Origin: Dechloromonas denitrificans
Lineage (GTDB): Bacteria; Pseudomonadota; Gammaproteobacteria; Burkholderiales; Rhodocyclaceae
Length of the DNA stretch: 64,000 bases
NCBI RefSeq assembly: GCF_020510685.1
Contig: NZ_CP075185.1
Location: 1,612,001-1,676,000 of the forward strand
Direction: 5' to 3'
Positions 8,998 through 18,351 of this stretch are shown piece by piece; within the stretch, counting starts at the first letter, position 1; the number at the start of each line of letters is the position of its first letter. The translations under genes were made by a program, and so were the position numbers. The notes beneath the pieces are model-generated. The model was not told the origin of the DNA and made no database searches. It saw nothing but the letters and a program-made list of their open reading frames with translations.

Positions 8998-9744
8998 ATG
9001 ATCAGCCAGTCGAGAACCAGCTTTAGCGATCGCCCGCTGCCTCTGTACGTGCAGATCAAGGATTCGCTGCGCGGGCAGATTTTCGACGGCACCTACGGCG
9101 AACACGAACGGCTGCCGTCAGAAAACGACCTGATGTCCTCCTTCGGCGTCAGTCGCATTACCGTGCGCCAGGCATTGAGCGATCTGGAGAACGAGCAACT
9201 GATCTTCAAGGTTCCCGGCAAGGGTGCTTTCGTCTCGCGGCCCAAGCCCTTCCAGCAGTTGGCCCGCCTGCAGGGTTTTGCCGAAGCGATGACAAATCTG
9301 GGCCGGGAAACCTTCAATCGCCTGATCAGTCTTGGCACAGTGGCGGCCGATCCGGCCGTGGCGGCCCGTCTGCAGGTGCCGGAAGGCAGTCCGCTGACCG
9401 AAATTCGCCGGGTGCGCCATGCCGATCGCCAGCCGATCTCTTTCGACCTCACCTATGTCCGGCGCGATCTGGGCGAGCGGCTGGCCCGCGAGGATCTCGC
9501 GACGCGCGACATCTTCGTGATCATCGAGAACGACTACGCCATCCCGCTTGGCCATGCCGACCTGAGCATCGATGCCATCGCCGCCGATGCCCAGCTGGCC
9601 CGCCAGCTCGGCGTCGAAGCCGGGGCGCCGATTCTGCGCATGGAGCGCCTGACCTGGACGCGGGCCGGTCAGCCGATCGATTTCGAATACCTCTATTACC
9701 GGGGCGACAGCTTCAGCTATCAGATTCGCGCCGAACGCGATTAA
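8998..9744 (+). CDS. GntR family regulator, HutC/UTRA type
   Basis: 248 residues. The N-terminal winged helix (residues ~12-80: PLYVQIKDSLRGQIFDGTYG, LPSENDLMSSFGVSRITVRQALSDLE) is followed by a UTRA effector domain (about 100-240). HutC-type regulators usually bind a small-molecule ligand related to the pathway they control and repress nearby genes. It sits between the transporter genes and the AprA-like oxidoreductase genes, all on one strand, so it likely controls both halves. The palindromes at 5717 and 8985 are candidate sites. Confidence 0.92.
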   Translation: MISQSRTSFSDRPLPLYVQIKDSLRGQIFDGTYGEHERLPSENDLMSSFGVSRITVRQALSDLENEQLIFKVPGKGAFVSRPKPFQQLARLQGFAEAMTNLGRETFNRLISLGTVAADPAVAARLQVPEGSPLTEIRRVRHADRQPISFDLTYVRRDLGERLAREDLATRDIFVIIENDYAIPLGHADLSIDAIAADAQLARQLGVEAGAPILRMERLTWTRAGQPIDFEYLYYRGDSFSYQIRAERD

Positions 9745-9765
9745 CGAATATTTCAAAGGAAAGTC

Positions 9766-11496
9766 ATGGCAACGCAAAATATCGAAGTGGATATCCTGAT
9801 CGTCGGCGGCGGTACCGCCGGCCCGCTGGCCGCCATCAAGGCCAAGCAGAAGGCGCCGCACCTGCGCGTGCTGCTGCTCGACAAGGCCAACGTCAAGCGG
9901 GCCGGCGCCATCGCCGAGGGCATGGACAGCGTCAACAACGCGATCATCCCCGGTTACGCAACGCCGGAGCAGTACGTCAAGGAAATCACCATCGCCAACG
10001 ACGGCATCATCAATCAGGCGGCGATCAATGCCTACGCGACGCGCAGCTTCGACATGATCAAGGAGCTCGACGCCTGGGGCGTCAAGTTCGAGAAGGACGA
10101 GACCGGCGATTACGCGGTGAAGAAGGTGCACCACCTCGGTTCCTACGTGCTGCCGATGCCCGAGGGCTACAACGTCAAGAAGGTGCTGTTCAAGCAGATC
10201 AGGAAGCTCGGCGTCGAGGTCAGCAACCGCCTGACCACCACCCGCCTGCTGGTCGGCGAGGATGGCCGGATTGCCGGGGCCATGGCCCTCGAATCGCGGA
10301 CCGGCGATTTCGTCGTCATCCGCGCCAAGGCCGTCGTGTTGTGCACCGGCGCGGCCGGCCGGCTCGGCCTGCCGTCCTCCGGCTACCTGTTCGGCACCTA
10401 CGAGAACCCGACCAACGCCGGCGACGGCTACAGCATGGCCTATCACGCCGGGGCCGAGTTGTCCGGCCTGGAGTGCTTCCAGATCAACCCGCTGATCAAG
10501 GACTACAACGGCCCGGCCTGCGCCTACGTCACCGGGCCGCTCGGTGGCTATACGGTCAACGCCAAGGGCGAGCGCTTCATCCGCAGCGACTACTGGAGCG
10601 GCCAGATGATGCTCGAGTTCTGGCGCGAGCTGGAGGGCGGCAACGGCCCGGTCTTCCTCAAGCTCGACCATCTGGCCGAGGAAACGGTGCAGAAGGTCGA
10701 GGATGTGCTGCACGTCACCGAACGCCCGTCGCGCGGCCTGTTTCATGAAGGGCGGGGCACCGATTATCGGCACGACCTGGTCGAGATGCACATTTCCGAA
10801 ATCGGCCTGTGCGGCGGCCACAGCGCTTCCGGCGTCTGGGTCGACGAACATGCGCGGACTACGGTGCCCGGCCTCTACGCCGCCGGCGACCTGTGCAACG
10901 TCGCCCACAACTACATGCTCGGCGCCATGGTCTATGGCCAGATCGCCGGCGAGGATGCGGTCGACTTCATCGAAGGCCGGGAACTGGCCGCGGTCGATAC
11001 CGCGCAGATCGAGGCCGAACGCGAACGCATCTTCGCGCCGCTGCTGCGCGAGGAGGGCATCGCTCCGACCCAGATCGAGTACAAGCTGCGGCGCATGGTC
11101 AATGACTACCTGCAGCCGCCCAAGGTGACGGCCAAGATGGAGATCGGCCTGCAGCGTTTCGCCGAAATCCGCGCCGACCTGGATAAATTGAAGGCGCGCA
11201 ATCCGCACGAGCTGATGCGGGCGATGGAGGTTTACGCCATTCTCGACTGCGCCGAACTGGCGGCGCGCGCCTCGCTGTACCGCGAGGAAAGCCGTTGGGG
11301 CCTCTACCACTACCGGACGGATTTCGAGGGCCGCAACGATGCCGAGTGGTTTGCCTTCGTCGAAGTGAAGAAGGGCGCCGACGGCCAGCCGGAAATCTTC
11401 AAGCGTCCGGTCCCCGAATACATCTATCCCATCGCCAAGAGCGAGCTGTACGGTTACGACGCCATGCGCGTCGAAGCCGAGCCGCTGGCCGCCTGA
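9766..11496 (+). CDS. AprA-like / fumarate reductase-type flavoprotein
   Basis: 576 residues after AAAGGA. The N-terminal FAD-binding motif is ILIVGGGTAGPLAA (residues 10-23), then RAGAIAEGMDSVN, which resembles the AprA segment RSGAVAQGLSAIN. A C-terminal FAD motif is GLYAAGDLCNVAHNYMLGAMVYG. The HPTG-type substrate motif of true fumarate reductases is missing; here the equivalent reads FQINPLIKDYNGPA. The protein therefore belongs with adenylylsulfate reductase alpha-like flavoproteins, but it is shorter than true AprA (about 620-660 residues), and no sat or qmo genes are in the window. The next gene is a two-cluster ferredoxin, matching the AprA-AprB pairing. The reaction is unknown: it probably oxidises or reduces the imported compound and exchanges electrons with the ferredoxin. 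Confidence 0.82.
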   Translation: MATQNIEVDILIVGGGTAGPLAAIKAKQKAPHLRVLLLDKANVKRAGAIAEGMDSVNNAIIPGYATPEQYVKEITIANDGIINQAAINAYATRSFDMIKELDAWGVKFEKDETGDYAVKKVHHLGSYVLPMPEGYNVKKVLFKQIRKLGVEVSNRLTTTRLLVGEDGRIAGAMALESRTGDFVVIRAKAVVLCTGAAGRLGLPSSGYLFGTYENPTNAGDGYSMAYHAGAELSGLECFQINPLIKDYNGPACAYVTGPLGGYTVNAKGERFIRSDYWSGQMMLEFWRELEGGNGPVFLKLDHLAEETVQKVEDVLHVTERPSRGLFHEGRGTDYRHDLVEMHISEIGLCGGHSASGVWVDEHARTTVPGLYAAGDLCNVAHNYMLGAMVYGQIAGEDAVDFIEGRELAAVDTAQIEAERERIFAPLLREEGIAPTQIEYKLRRMVNDYLQPPKVTAKMEIGLQRFAEIRADLDKLKARNPHELMRAMEVYAILDCAELAARASLYREESRWGLYHYRTDFEGRNDAEWFAFVEVKKGADGQPEIFKRPVPEYIYPIAKSELYGYDAMRVEAEPLAA

Positions 11497-11505
11497 GGAA
11501 TCGAC

Positions 11506-11742
11506 ATGAGCACCACCATTGAAAAACAACACGCCGTTTCGATCATCGTCAATCACGACAAATGCATCGCCGACAAGGGCTGCCGCATCTGCATCGACGT
11601 CTGCCCGACCGATATCCTGATCCTCGACGCCGGCGACGGCAAGGTCAAGATGGCCTACGACGAGTGCTGGTATTGCCTGCCTTGCGAGCACGATTGCCCG
11701 ACCAAGGCGATCAAGGTCGAAATCCCCTATCTGTTGCGCTGA
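11506..11742 (+). CDS. 2x[4Fe-4S] ferredoxin, AprB-like
   Basis: 78 residues. The first cluster ligands are C20, C26, C29 and C33-Pro, with an enlarged first spacing (five residues); the second are C54, C57, C60 and C64-Pro in ECWYCLPCEHDCP. This Trp/Tyr-rich second cluster recalls AprB. True AprB is about twice as long and has a C-terminal tail that wraps AprA, missing here. It starts ten bases after the flavoprotein gene and is its likely electron partner in the cytoplasm. Confidence 0.88.
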   Translation: MSTTIEKQHAVSIIVNHDKCIADKGCRICIDVCPTDILILDAGDGKVKMAYDECWYCLPCEHDCPTKAIKVEIPYLLR

Positions 11743-11749
11743 GGCGAAG

Positions 11750-12703
11750 ATGAGCACCATCGATCTCGACCCCGAAGTCGAAGCCGTCTTGCCGTTGCTC
11801 AATGATCCCGATCCGGCTGTGCGCCGGGTCGGCCTGTTGCAGATCGCCGATTTTGCCGACGAGTCGCCGCAACTGTTCGTGGCGGCGACCGGCGATGTCG
11901 ATGCCGGCGTCCGTCTGGACGCCGCCCGGGCGCTGGAAGGCAATGCCGATCCGGCGGCAGTCCGGGCGCTGGCCGGATTGTTGACAGACGCCGATCAGGA
12001 AGTCGTCGCTGCCGCCGCCGAATCGCTCGGCGAAATCCTCGATCCGGCCGCCGGGCCGGTGCTGATCGACTTGCTCGGCCAGGCCGTCGGCGAGGCGAGG
12101 GCCGCCTTGCTTGCCGCCCTGCGCAAATTGCGCCAGCCCGGCGCGTTGGCGCAGGCTCTGGCTTTATCCGAAGACGCCTCGAGCAATGTCCGCCGCGAAG
12201 CGGTCGGCGTGCTGGCTTATTTGAAAGACCCGGCAGCCCTGCCGGCCCTGGAGCGGCGTGTTGAAAACGACGGCGATCCGGAAGTCCGTCGCATCGCCGT
12301 CGGTGCCCTGTCGTTTGCCGGCGATGCTGCGGTGCTGCCCGTCCTCGGGCGGGCACTGCGGGACAGCGACTGGCAGGTCCGTCAGGAGGCGGCCGTGACG
12401 CTCGGCAAGCTGCTTCGGCCGGAGTCCGTCGCCATGCTGATTGCGGCGCTCGACGACCCGGCCTGGGAGGTCAGGCTGAAAGCGGCCAACGTCCTCGGCA
12501 AGCTGAAAGCCACCACCGCGCTGCCGGCGCTGATTGGCGCGCTGGCGCATCCGGTCAGCAACCTGCGCAAGGAGGCTGCCGGCGCGCTGGGGGCGATTGG
12601 CGACCGGGCGGCAATTCCGGCCCTGCAAAAAACCGCAACTGAAGACCGCGATATCGATGTGAGCAAAACGGCCCGCCGGGCTCTGGAAGCGCTTCAGTCA
12701 TAA
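11750..12703 (+). CDS. HEAT-repeat (PBS lyase-like) protein
   Basis: 317 residues made of about nine ~31-residue alpha-helical repeats of the kind VRRIAVGALSFAGDAAVLPVLGRAL and VRLKAANVLGKLKATTALPALIGAL. There is no signal peptide, membrane segment or lyase active site beyond the repeats. Such solenoids serve as protein-binding scaffolds. Being seven bases after the ferredoxin gene and eight before the membrane Fe-S gene, it may hold the redox complex together or help assemble its cofactors; this is inference. Confidence 0.85.
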   Translation: MSTIDLDPEVEAVLPLLNDPDPAVRRVGLLQIADFADESPQLFVAATGDVDAGVRLDAARALEGNADPAAVRALAGLLTDADQEVVAAAAESLGEILDPAAGPVLIDLLGQAVGEARAALLAALRKLRQPGALAQALALSEDASSNVRREAVGVLAYLKDPAALPALERRVENDGDPEVRRIAVGALSFAGDAAVLPVLGRALRDSDWQVRQEAAVTLGKLLRPESVAMLIAALDDPAWEVRLKAANVLGKLKATTALPALIGALAHPVSNLRKEAAGALGAIGDRAAIPALQKTATEDRDIDVSKTARRALEALQS

Positions 12704-12710
12704 ATCCCCG

Positions 12711-14009
12711 ATGACGCGCCCGCCAGCCTTTCCCCTAGCCGAATTTCGACAGCAATCGGGGAACTCGGCCGAGGGCTGGCTGCAACGGCTCGGCAACACC
12801 TTGCAGCAGCGGCAGGATGTGATCCGGTGCATCCAGTGGGTGTTTGTCGGCGCCTATTATTTTCTGCTCGTCGTCCCGGCTGTCCTGCCGCAGCCGACCG
12901 GTCGCGCCGAGGTTTTTTCCTCTCTGGCCGGGTGGGCCGAAATCATTTTTTGGGGTGTCTGGTGGCCGGGCGTCATTCTCGGCACGATGCTGTTCGGGCA
13001 ATTCTGGTGCGGCGTTTTCTGTCCGGACGGCGCGTTGAGCGAGTTGGTCAGCCGGCATGGTCGAGGCGGCAAGATCCCCGCCTGGGTTCGCTGGGGCGGC
13101 TGGCCTCTGCTCGGCTTTTCGCTGATCGTGACTTACGAGCATCTGGTCAACGCCTATCAGGCGCCGCGGGCCATTCTCCTGTCGCTCGGCGGGGCCTCCC
13201 TGCTGGCCCTGCTTTGCGGCTATTTCCTGGGGCGCGGCAAACGGGTCTGGTGTCGCTATCTATGCCCGGTGAGCAGCATCTTTTCGCTACTGGCCCGTTG
13301 CGCAATCTTTCACTTCAAGGTCGACCGGCAAGCGTGGGATGCCGCGCCCAAACCCTTGCCGCGCACCGTCGATTGTCCGCCGCTGCTCGATGTCCGGCGC
13401 CTGCGCAGCAACGAAAAGTGCAGCATGTGTGGCCGCTGCAGCGGGCATCGCAACGCCGTCGTGCTGTCTTGTCGGGCGCCAGGCCGAGAAGTCATCAGCC
13501 TTGATCCGGCCGATATTCGTCTGGCTGATGCATTTGCCATTTGCGCGGTATTGATTGGCCTTTGCTACGGCTTGGCGCACGGCAGCGATGGCCTGGTTGC
13601 CGGTATCTTGCAGCCGGCCGGGTGGTTCGGTAATGGCCTTGCTCTTCTTGGCAGCTTGCTGACCGCCTTGCTGATTGGCGGCACCGTTGCCTTGATGCTC
13701 TGGGTGTCCGGCGGGCGGCGCGCCATCGTTGCCTGCCATCTGGCCTATAGCCTGATTCCGCTAGCCGGTTGCGGGGTGTTTCTCGGTGCCTTGGAGCATG
13801 CCTTCCTGTTGCTCAAGGAGGCTGATTTTTCAATTGCTTTCTGGGCCGAGGGGATCCGTCTATGCGTCGTCCTCGGGGGGGCGGTATGGTCCTGGTTATT
13901 GGGCAAGCTGATCCTGCAGCGCTGGTATTCGCACAAGGCCAGCTGGTACCGGGTTGCCCATGGCTCGCTGTTGCTGTTTCTCTCGATGCTCTATCAATTC
14001 ACTCCTTGA
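12711..14009 (+). CDS. NapH/NosR/CcoG-like membrane iron-sulfur protein
   Basis: 432 residues with about eight membrane helices. Two membrane-edge Cys pairs of the NapH/NosR type are present: FWCGVFCPDGA (C100, C104) and VWCRYLCP (C181, C185). A soluble loop has C237-x2-C240-x2-C243 and a later C254 in place of the usual two CX2CX2CX3CP clusters. So it looks like a pared-down quinol-linked electron carrier with at most one ordinary [4Fe-4S] cluster. It would link the AprA-like flavoprotein and ferredoxin to the quinone pool. Last gene of the same-strand cluster. Confidence 0.8.
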   Translation: MTRPPAFPLAEFRQQSGNSAEGWLQRLGNTLQQRQDVIRCIQWVFVGAYYFLLVVPAVLPQPTGRAEVFSSLAGWAEIIFWGVWWPGVILGTMLFGQFWCGVFCPDGALSELVSRHGRGGKIPAWVRWGGWPLLGFSLIVTYEHLVNAYQAPRAILLSLGGASLLALLCGYFLGRGKRVWCRYLCPVSSIFSLLARCAIFHFKVDRQAWDAAPKPLPRTVDCPPLLDVRRLRSNEKCSMCGRCSGHRNAVVLSCRAPGREVISLDPADIRLADAFAICAVLIGLCYGLAHGSDGLVAGILQPAGWFGNGLALLGSLLTALLIGGTVALMLWVSGGRRAIVACHLAYSLIPLAGCGVFLGALEHAFLLLKEADFSIAFWAEGIRLCVVLGGAVWSWLLGKLILQRWYSHKASWYRVAHGSLLLFLSMLYQFTP

Positions 14010-14046
14010 TCTTGGCGACAGTCGTCATTGCTTGCTCCCGAAGGAA

Positions 14047-14073
14047 TGGCCGGTAGATGCGATATACCGGCCA
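14047..14073. terminator. Bidirectional terminator hairpin
   Basis: A perfect 9-base stem (TGGCCGGTA / TACCGGCCA) with a 9-base loop in the 94-base gap between convergent genes (membrane Fe-S protein on plus, old yellow enzyme on minus). There is no long T-run on either side, so efficiency is uncertain. Confidence 0.6.
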
Positions 14074-14103
14074 CCGAACAGGATCGTTTCCGGGCCGTCT
14101 TAC

Positions 14104-15210
14104 TCAGGCGGCGGCCAGCGTCGGGTAATCGGTGAGGCCGTGCGCGCCGCCACCAAACAGCGTTGCGCGGTCGGGCGCGGCGAGCGGCGCGCCATGACGC
14201 AGCCTTTCGGTCAGGTCGGGGTTGGCGACGAAGGGGCGGCCGAAGGCGATCAGGTCGGCCCAGCCTTCGCTTAGTGCGGCGCGGGCCCGTTCGGCGGTGT
14301 ATTTGCCGGCGTAGATCAACGTCCCGGGGAAGGCTGCACGCAGTTGCCGCTTGAATTCGACCGGCATGTGCGGCGCGTCGTCCCAGTCGGCTTCGGCGAT
14401 GTGGATGTAGGCCACGCCGATTTCGCCGAGCAGTCGGGCGGCGGCCAGGTAGGTGCTTTCCGGGTCGGCATCGACGCAGCCGTTGAGCGTGGTCAATGGC
14501 GCGAGACGAATCCCGACGCGGCTCTTGTCGCCGGTCCCTTCAACCAGCGCGCCGGCCACTTCGCCGAGGAAGCGCAGGCGGTTTTCCAGCGAACCGCCGT
14601 ATTCATCGGTCCGCGCGTTGGCATTGGAGTCGATGAACTGGTTGACCAGATAGCCGTTTGCCGCGTGCAGCTCGACGCCGTCGAAACCGGCTTCGAGCGC
14701 CTGGCGCGCCGCCTGGCGAAACTGGCCGATGATTTCCTGGATTTCCGCGACCGACAGCGCCCGTGGCTGCGAGGCCTGGACGAAGGCCGGTTGGCCATCC
14801 GCTTCGGCGATGAAGACATTGACACCGGCCGCCTGGATCGCCGACGAAGAAACCGGTGATTGGCCGTCGAGCAGGCTGCAGTGGCTCAGCCGGCCGACGT
14901 GCCAGAGCTGGGCAAAAATCCGCCCGCCGGCGGCGTGCACCGCGTCGGTCACCTGGCGCCAGCCGGCGATCTGGGCCGGCGTGTGGATGCCCGGCGTCCA
15001 GGCGTAGCCCTTGCCGAGCGGCGAAATCCAGGTGCCCTCGCTGACGATCAGGCCGGCACTGGCGCGCTGTGCGTAATACTCGGCCATCAGCGCGGTCGGC
15101 ACGTCGCCCGGCTGGGCGGCGCGCGAGCGGGTCATCGGCGGCATCACGATACGATTGGGCAGGGCCAGGCGGCCGAGCGTCAGCGGTTGAAACAACGGGT
15201 CGTCAGACAT
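14104..15210 (-). CDS. Old yellow enzyme family ene-reductase (NemA-like)
   Basis: 368 residues forming a TIM barrel. The start LFQPLTLGRLALPNRIVMPPMTRSRA is the classical OYE N-terminus. GVELHAANGYLVNQFID carries the His-x2-Asn pair that binds the substrate carbonyl or nitro group, and RTDEYGGSLENRLRFL and LIAFGRPFVANPDL (FMN phosphate loop) follow. The enzyme uses NAD(P)H through FMN to reduce activated alkenes, nitro-esters or N-ethylmaleimide. It is followed on the same strand by dkgB and an MFS exporter, and the three may form a detoxification set under the LysR regulator at 17427. Confidence 0.92.
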   Translation of the reverse strand: MSDDPLFQPLTLGRLALPNRIVMPPMTRSRAAQPGDVPTALMAEYYAQRASAGLIVSEGTWISPLGKGYAWTPGIHTPAQIAGWRQVTDAVHAAGGRIFAQLWHVGRLSHCSLLDGQSPVSSSAIQAAGVNVFIAEADGQPAFVQASQPRALSVAEIQEIIGQFRQAARQALEAGFDGVELHAANGYLVNQFIDSNANARTDEYGGSLENRLRFLGEVAGALVEGTGDKSRVGIRLAPLTTLNGCVDADPESTYLAAARLLGEIGVAYIHIAEADWDDAPHMPVEFKRQLRAAFPGTLIYAGKYTAERARAALSEGWADLIAFGRPFVANPDLTERLRHGAPLAAPDRATLFGGGAHGLTDYPTLAAA

Positions 15211-15294
15211 GGCAGATCTCCGAAACTGGCGCAGCGGCGCCGGTGGAATGAAAAAGGGGTAACAGGTGTTCGGTGAATTGAGGCAACGGTTCGC

Positions 15295-16098
15295 TCAGTC
15301 CCATTCCGGGGCCAGGCCCTTGGGGTCGATTTCGCGGCCGTTGCGCTCAAGGGCGGCAATCTTCGCCAGATCGCCGGCGTCGAGCTGCAGATCGCGGGCG
15401 AGCAGGTTGCTGGCCAGGTTTTGACGCTTGGTGGACGACGGGATCACCGCGTAGCCGAGTTGCAGCGCCCAGGCCAGCGCAACCTGCGCCGGGGTGGCCT
15501 GGTGCTTGGCGGCAATTGCGTGGAGCACCGGATCCTCGAGCACCTTGCCATAGGCCAGGGTCATGTACGAGGTAACGGCGATGCCCTGTTCCTTGAGAAA
15601 GGCCGCCAGTTTGCGGTTTTGCAGGTAAGGGCTGAGCTCGATCTGGTTGGTGGCGATGGCATCCCTGCCGACCACCGCGATGGCCTGCCGGGTCAATTCG
15701 ATATTGAAGTTGGAAATGCCGATTTGGCGGGTCAGGCCGAGCGCCTTGGCTTCGGCCAGCGCGGCCATGTACTCGGGCAGTCCGACCGGGCCGCCCGGCG
15801 CCGGCCAGTGGATCAGGGTCAGATCGACGTAGTCGGTACGCAGCTTGTGCAGGCTGTCGCGCAGGCTCGGCAGCAGCTTGTCTTTGGCGTAGTTGTCCCG
15901 CCAGATCTTGGTGGTGATGAACAGTTGATCGCGCGCCACGCTGCTCTCGGCAATGGCCTGGCCGACCTCGGCTTCGTTGCCGTAGATCTGGGCGGTATCG
16001 ACGGCGCGATAGCCGAGATCGAGCGCGTTGCGTACCGAGTCGATGACGGTCTGGCCAGTCAGGCGGAAGGTGCCGACGCCGAAGGATGGAATGTTCAT
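15295..16098 (-). CDS. dkgB: 2,5-diketo-D-gluconate reductase B / methylglyoxal-active aldo-keto reductase
   Basis: 267 residues, the same length as E. coli DkgB and strikingly similar along its length: [90 protein letters not shown] and the end GLAPEWD. Catalytic Tyr is in DTAQIYGNE, Lys in TTKIW and His in LIHWP, as in the AKR family. It reduces keto-sugars and 2-oxoaldehydes with NADPH in the cytoplasm. Confidence 0.93.
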   Translation of the reverse strand: MNIPSFGVGTFRLTGQTVIDSVRNALDLGYRAVDTAQIYGNEAEVGQAIAESSVARDQLFITTKIWRDNYAKDKLLPSLRDSLHKLRTDYVDLTLIHWPAPGGPVGLPEYMAALAEAKALGLTRQIGISNFNIELTRQAIAVVGRDAIATNQIELSPYLQNRKLAAFLKEQGIAVTSYMTLAYGKVLEDPVLHAIAAKHQATPAQVALAWALQLGYAVIPSSTKRQNLASNLLARDLQLDAGDLAKIAALERNGREIDPKGLAPEWD

Positions 16099-16138
16099 GG
16101 GATGACTCCTGTAAAAGTAAGGAAGAGAAATCGGGCGA

Positions 16139-17326
16139 TCAGGCTTCGGCCGGCCGCAGTACGGGCACGCCGCCGTCGTCCAGGCGTCCGCTCAGCACCG
16201 TCAGGCCGAAGGCGCCGAGCGTCACCAGCGCGGCGATCCACGACGTATGCCCCAGGCCAAGATGACCGACGACCAGCGAACCGACCCAGGAACCGCCCGC
16301 CACGCCGATGTTGAAGGCGGCGATGTTGAACCCCGCGGCGACATCGACAGCGTCCGGCGCGACCTTTTCGGCTTGCTGCACCACGTACACCTGCAGGGCC
16401 GGCACGTTGCCAAAGGCCACCGCACCCCAGGCTAACACGGTCAGCACGACCAGCCACTGGTGCGGCGCGGTGAAGGTCAGCACCAGCAGCACGGCGGCGA
16501 GCAGCAGGAAGATGGTCTTCAGGGCGGCGACCGCACCCAGGCGGTCGGCCAGGCGGCCGCCCCAGACGTTGCCGATGGCGACCGAAACGCCGTAGGCGAG
16601 CAGCACCACGCCGACCATCTCCGGCGTGAAGCCGGCGATATCCTGCAGGATGGGCGCCAGGAAGGTGAAGGCGATCAGCGAACCGCCGTAGCCCACCGCG
16701 GTCATCGCATAGACCAACAGCAGGCGCGGTTGCAGCAGTACGCGCATTTGCCGCAGCAGCGGGGCCGGCGGCGTATGGGCGATCGACTTCGGGACGAAGG
16801 CCCAGGCACCGAGCAAGGCCAGCAGCCCGAAGGCCGATACGGCGAGGAAGGTGGCCGGCCAGCCGAAGCGCTGGCCGATGAAGGTGCCGAGCGGAATGCT
16901 GGTGACGAAGGCCACGGTCATGCCGCTGAACATCGTGGCGATGGCGCTCGCCGCCTTTTCCCGCGGCACCAGGCCGGTCGCGATGATCGAGCCGACCGAG
17001 AAAAAGACGCCGTGCGCCAGCCCGGTCAGCACGCGCGCCGTGATCAAGGTGCCGTAGCCGGGCGCCTGCCAGGCGATCAGGTTGCCCACGGTGAACAGCG
17101 CCATCAGGCCGAGCAGCAACGGTTTGCGCGGCACCTTGCCGGTCAGCGCGGTGAGCAGCGGCGCACTGACGGCGACGCTCAGCGCATACAGGCTGACCAG
17201 CAGGCCGGCCGAGGGCAGGGTGATGCCGAGGTCGGCGGCGATGGTCGGGATCAAGCCGACGATGACGAACTCGGTGGTGCCGATGGCGAAGGCGGCCAGA
17301 GTCAAGGCAAGTAGTGCGGGGGGCAT
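16139..17326 (-). CDS. MFS drug/sugar efflux transporter (AraJ/YdeA-like DHA1 family)
   Basis: 395 residues with twelve hydrophobic segments. The first helix contains [21 protein letters not shown], a signature of the DHA1 group (AraJ, YdeA, Cmr-like). The loop 2-3 motif is degenerate ([12 protein letters not shown]), and motif C-like Gly/Pro-rich sequence is in helix 5 ([19 protein letters not shown]). It is divergent from a LysR gene 100 bases away, which probably controls it. Substrate unknown. Confidence 0.88.
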   Translation of the reverse strand: MPPALLALTLAAFAIGTTEFVIVGLIPTIAADLGITLPSAGLLVSLYALSVAVSAPLLTALTGKVPRKPLLLGLMALFTVGNLIAWQAPGYGTLITARVLTGLAHGVFFSVGSIIATGLVPREKAASAIATMFSGMTVAFVTSIPLGTFIGQRFGWPATFLAVSAFGLLALLGAWAFVPKSIAHTPPAPLLRQMRVLLQPRLLLVYAMTAVGYGGSLIAFTFLAPILQDIAGFTPEMVGVVLLAYGVSVAIGNVWGGRLADRLGAVAALKTIFLLLAAVLLVLTFTAPHQWLVVLTVLAWGAVAFGNVPALQVYVVQQAEKVAPDAVDVAAGFNIAAFNIGVAGGSWVGSLVVGHLGLGHTSWIAALVTLGAFGLTVLSGRLDDGGVPVLRPAEA

Positions 17327-17409
17327 GGTGGCGCTCCAGGGGCTAAGGAATGAAGCGCAGTGTGCCGGCTTTACTTTTGTCGATAAAGCCGCGTATAAAC
17401 AAAATATTA

Positions 17410-17424
17410 TTGATTAAAAATCAA
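17410..17424. promoter_or_regulatory. TTGATT-AAA-AATCAA dyad before LysR gene
   Basis: A 6-base perfect inverted repeat lies two bases before the LysR start codon, in the AT-rich 100-base gap shared with the divergent MFS gene. LysR regulators often bind such AT-rich dyads and repress themselves; this is a candidate site only. Confidence 0.4.
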
Positions 17425-17426
17425 AT

Positions 17427-18329
17427 ATGAAAACCACCCTCGATGAAATGCAGGCCTTCGTCGCCGTTGTCGACCAGGGATCGATCACCGCCGGTGCGGA
17501 AGAGGTCGGGCTGACCGTCTCGGCGACCAGCCGCACCCTGGGCCGGCTGGAAGAAAAGCTGCAGACCACGCTGCTGCGGCGCACCACGCGGCGCCTGGAA
17601 CTGACCGAGGAGGGGGCGGTCTTCCTGGAAAATGCCCGGGCCATCCTCGCCTCCGTGGACGCCGCCGAGGAACAGTTGGCGGCGCGCCGGATGCACCCGG
17701 TCGGGCGCCTGCGGGTCGATGCCGCCACGCCGTTCATGCTGCATGTGATCGTTCCGCTGCTCGCCGGGTTTTACGCCCGTTACCCGCAAGTCGAGCTGGA
17801 GTTGAACTCCAACGAAGGCTTTACCGACTTGCTCGAAAAGCGCACCGACGTCGCATTCCGCATCGGCGCGCTGAAGGATTCGACGCTGCATGCCCGCCCG
17901 GTCGGCAGCAGCCGTTTGCGCCTGCTCGCCAGCCCGGCTTACCTGCAACGGCACGGCGCCCCGACGACGCCGGCCGAACTGGCCGGGCATGTGCTGCTCG
18001 GCTTCAACCAGCCCGATTCGCTGAACGACTGGCCGCTGCGCAACGACGACGGCACTACCCTGCGCATCAAGCCGACGATTGCCTCATCGAGCGGCGAGAC
18101 GCTCCGGCAGATCGCCCTGGCCGGCCTCGGCATCGTCTGCCTGTCGGACTTCATGACGCGCCACGATCAAAAAGACGGGCAATTGCTGCCCCTGTTCGCC
18201 GGGCAGGCCCTTGACGTGCGCCAGCCGATCAACGCCGTTTACTATCGCAATACGGCGCTCGCTTCGCGTATCACCTGTTTTGTCGATCACGTGATCGACG
18301 CACTGGGCAAAGATCCGTTCGACGTTTGA
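17427..18329 (+). CDS. LysR family transcriptional regulator
   Basis: 300 residues. The N-terminal winged helix (MKTTLDEMQAFVAVVDQGSI, then LTVSATSRTLGRLEEKLQTTLLRRTTRRLELTEEG) is followed by the periplasmic-binding-like effector domain (about 90-295: GRLRVDAATPFMLHVIVPLLAGF). It is divergent from the MFS/dkgB/ene-reductase genes, the usual arrangement for a LysR activator of that set. Confidence 0.93.
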   Translation: MKTTLDEMQAFVAVVDQGSITAGAEEVGLTVSATSRTLGRLEEKLQTTLLRRTTRRLELTEEGAVFLENARAILASVDAAEEQLAARRMHPVGRLRVDAATPFMLHVIVPLLAGFYARYPQVELELNSNEGFTDLLEKRTDVAFRIGALKDSTLHARPVGSSRLRLLASPAYLQRHGAPTTPAELAGHVLLGFNQPDSLNDWPLRNDDGTTLRIKPTIASSSGETLRQIALAGLGIVCLSDFMTRHDQKDGQLLPLFAGQALDVRQPINAVYYRNTALASRITCFVDHVIDALGKDPFDV

Positions 18330-18351
18330 GGCCGTTCGCCGGGTCGGCCGA

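Noticed and set aside
9766..11496. Annotation as a true adenylylsulfate reductase or fumarate reductase
   Set aside because: It lacks the HPTG-type fumarate motif, is shorter than AprA, and no sat, qmo or membrane anchor of Frd/Sdh type is present; only the broader family is supported.
9118..11943. A 941-codon open frame on the minus strand opposite the GntR, AprA-like and ferredoxin genes
   Set aside because: It spans three well-supported genes and has low-complexity composition typical of antisense frames.
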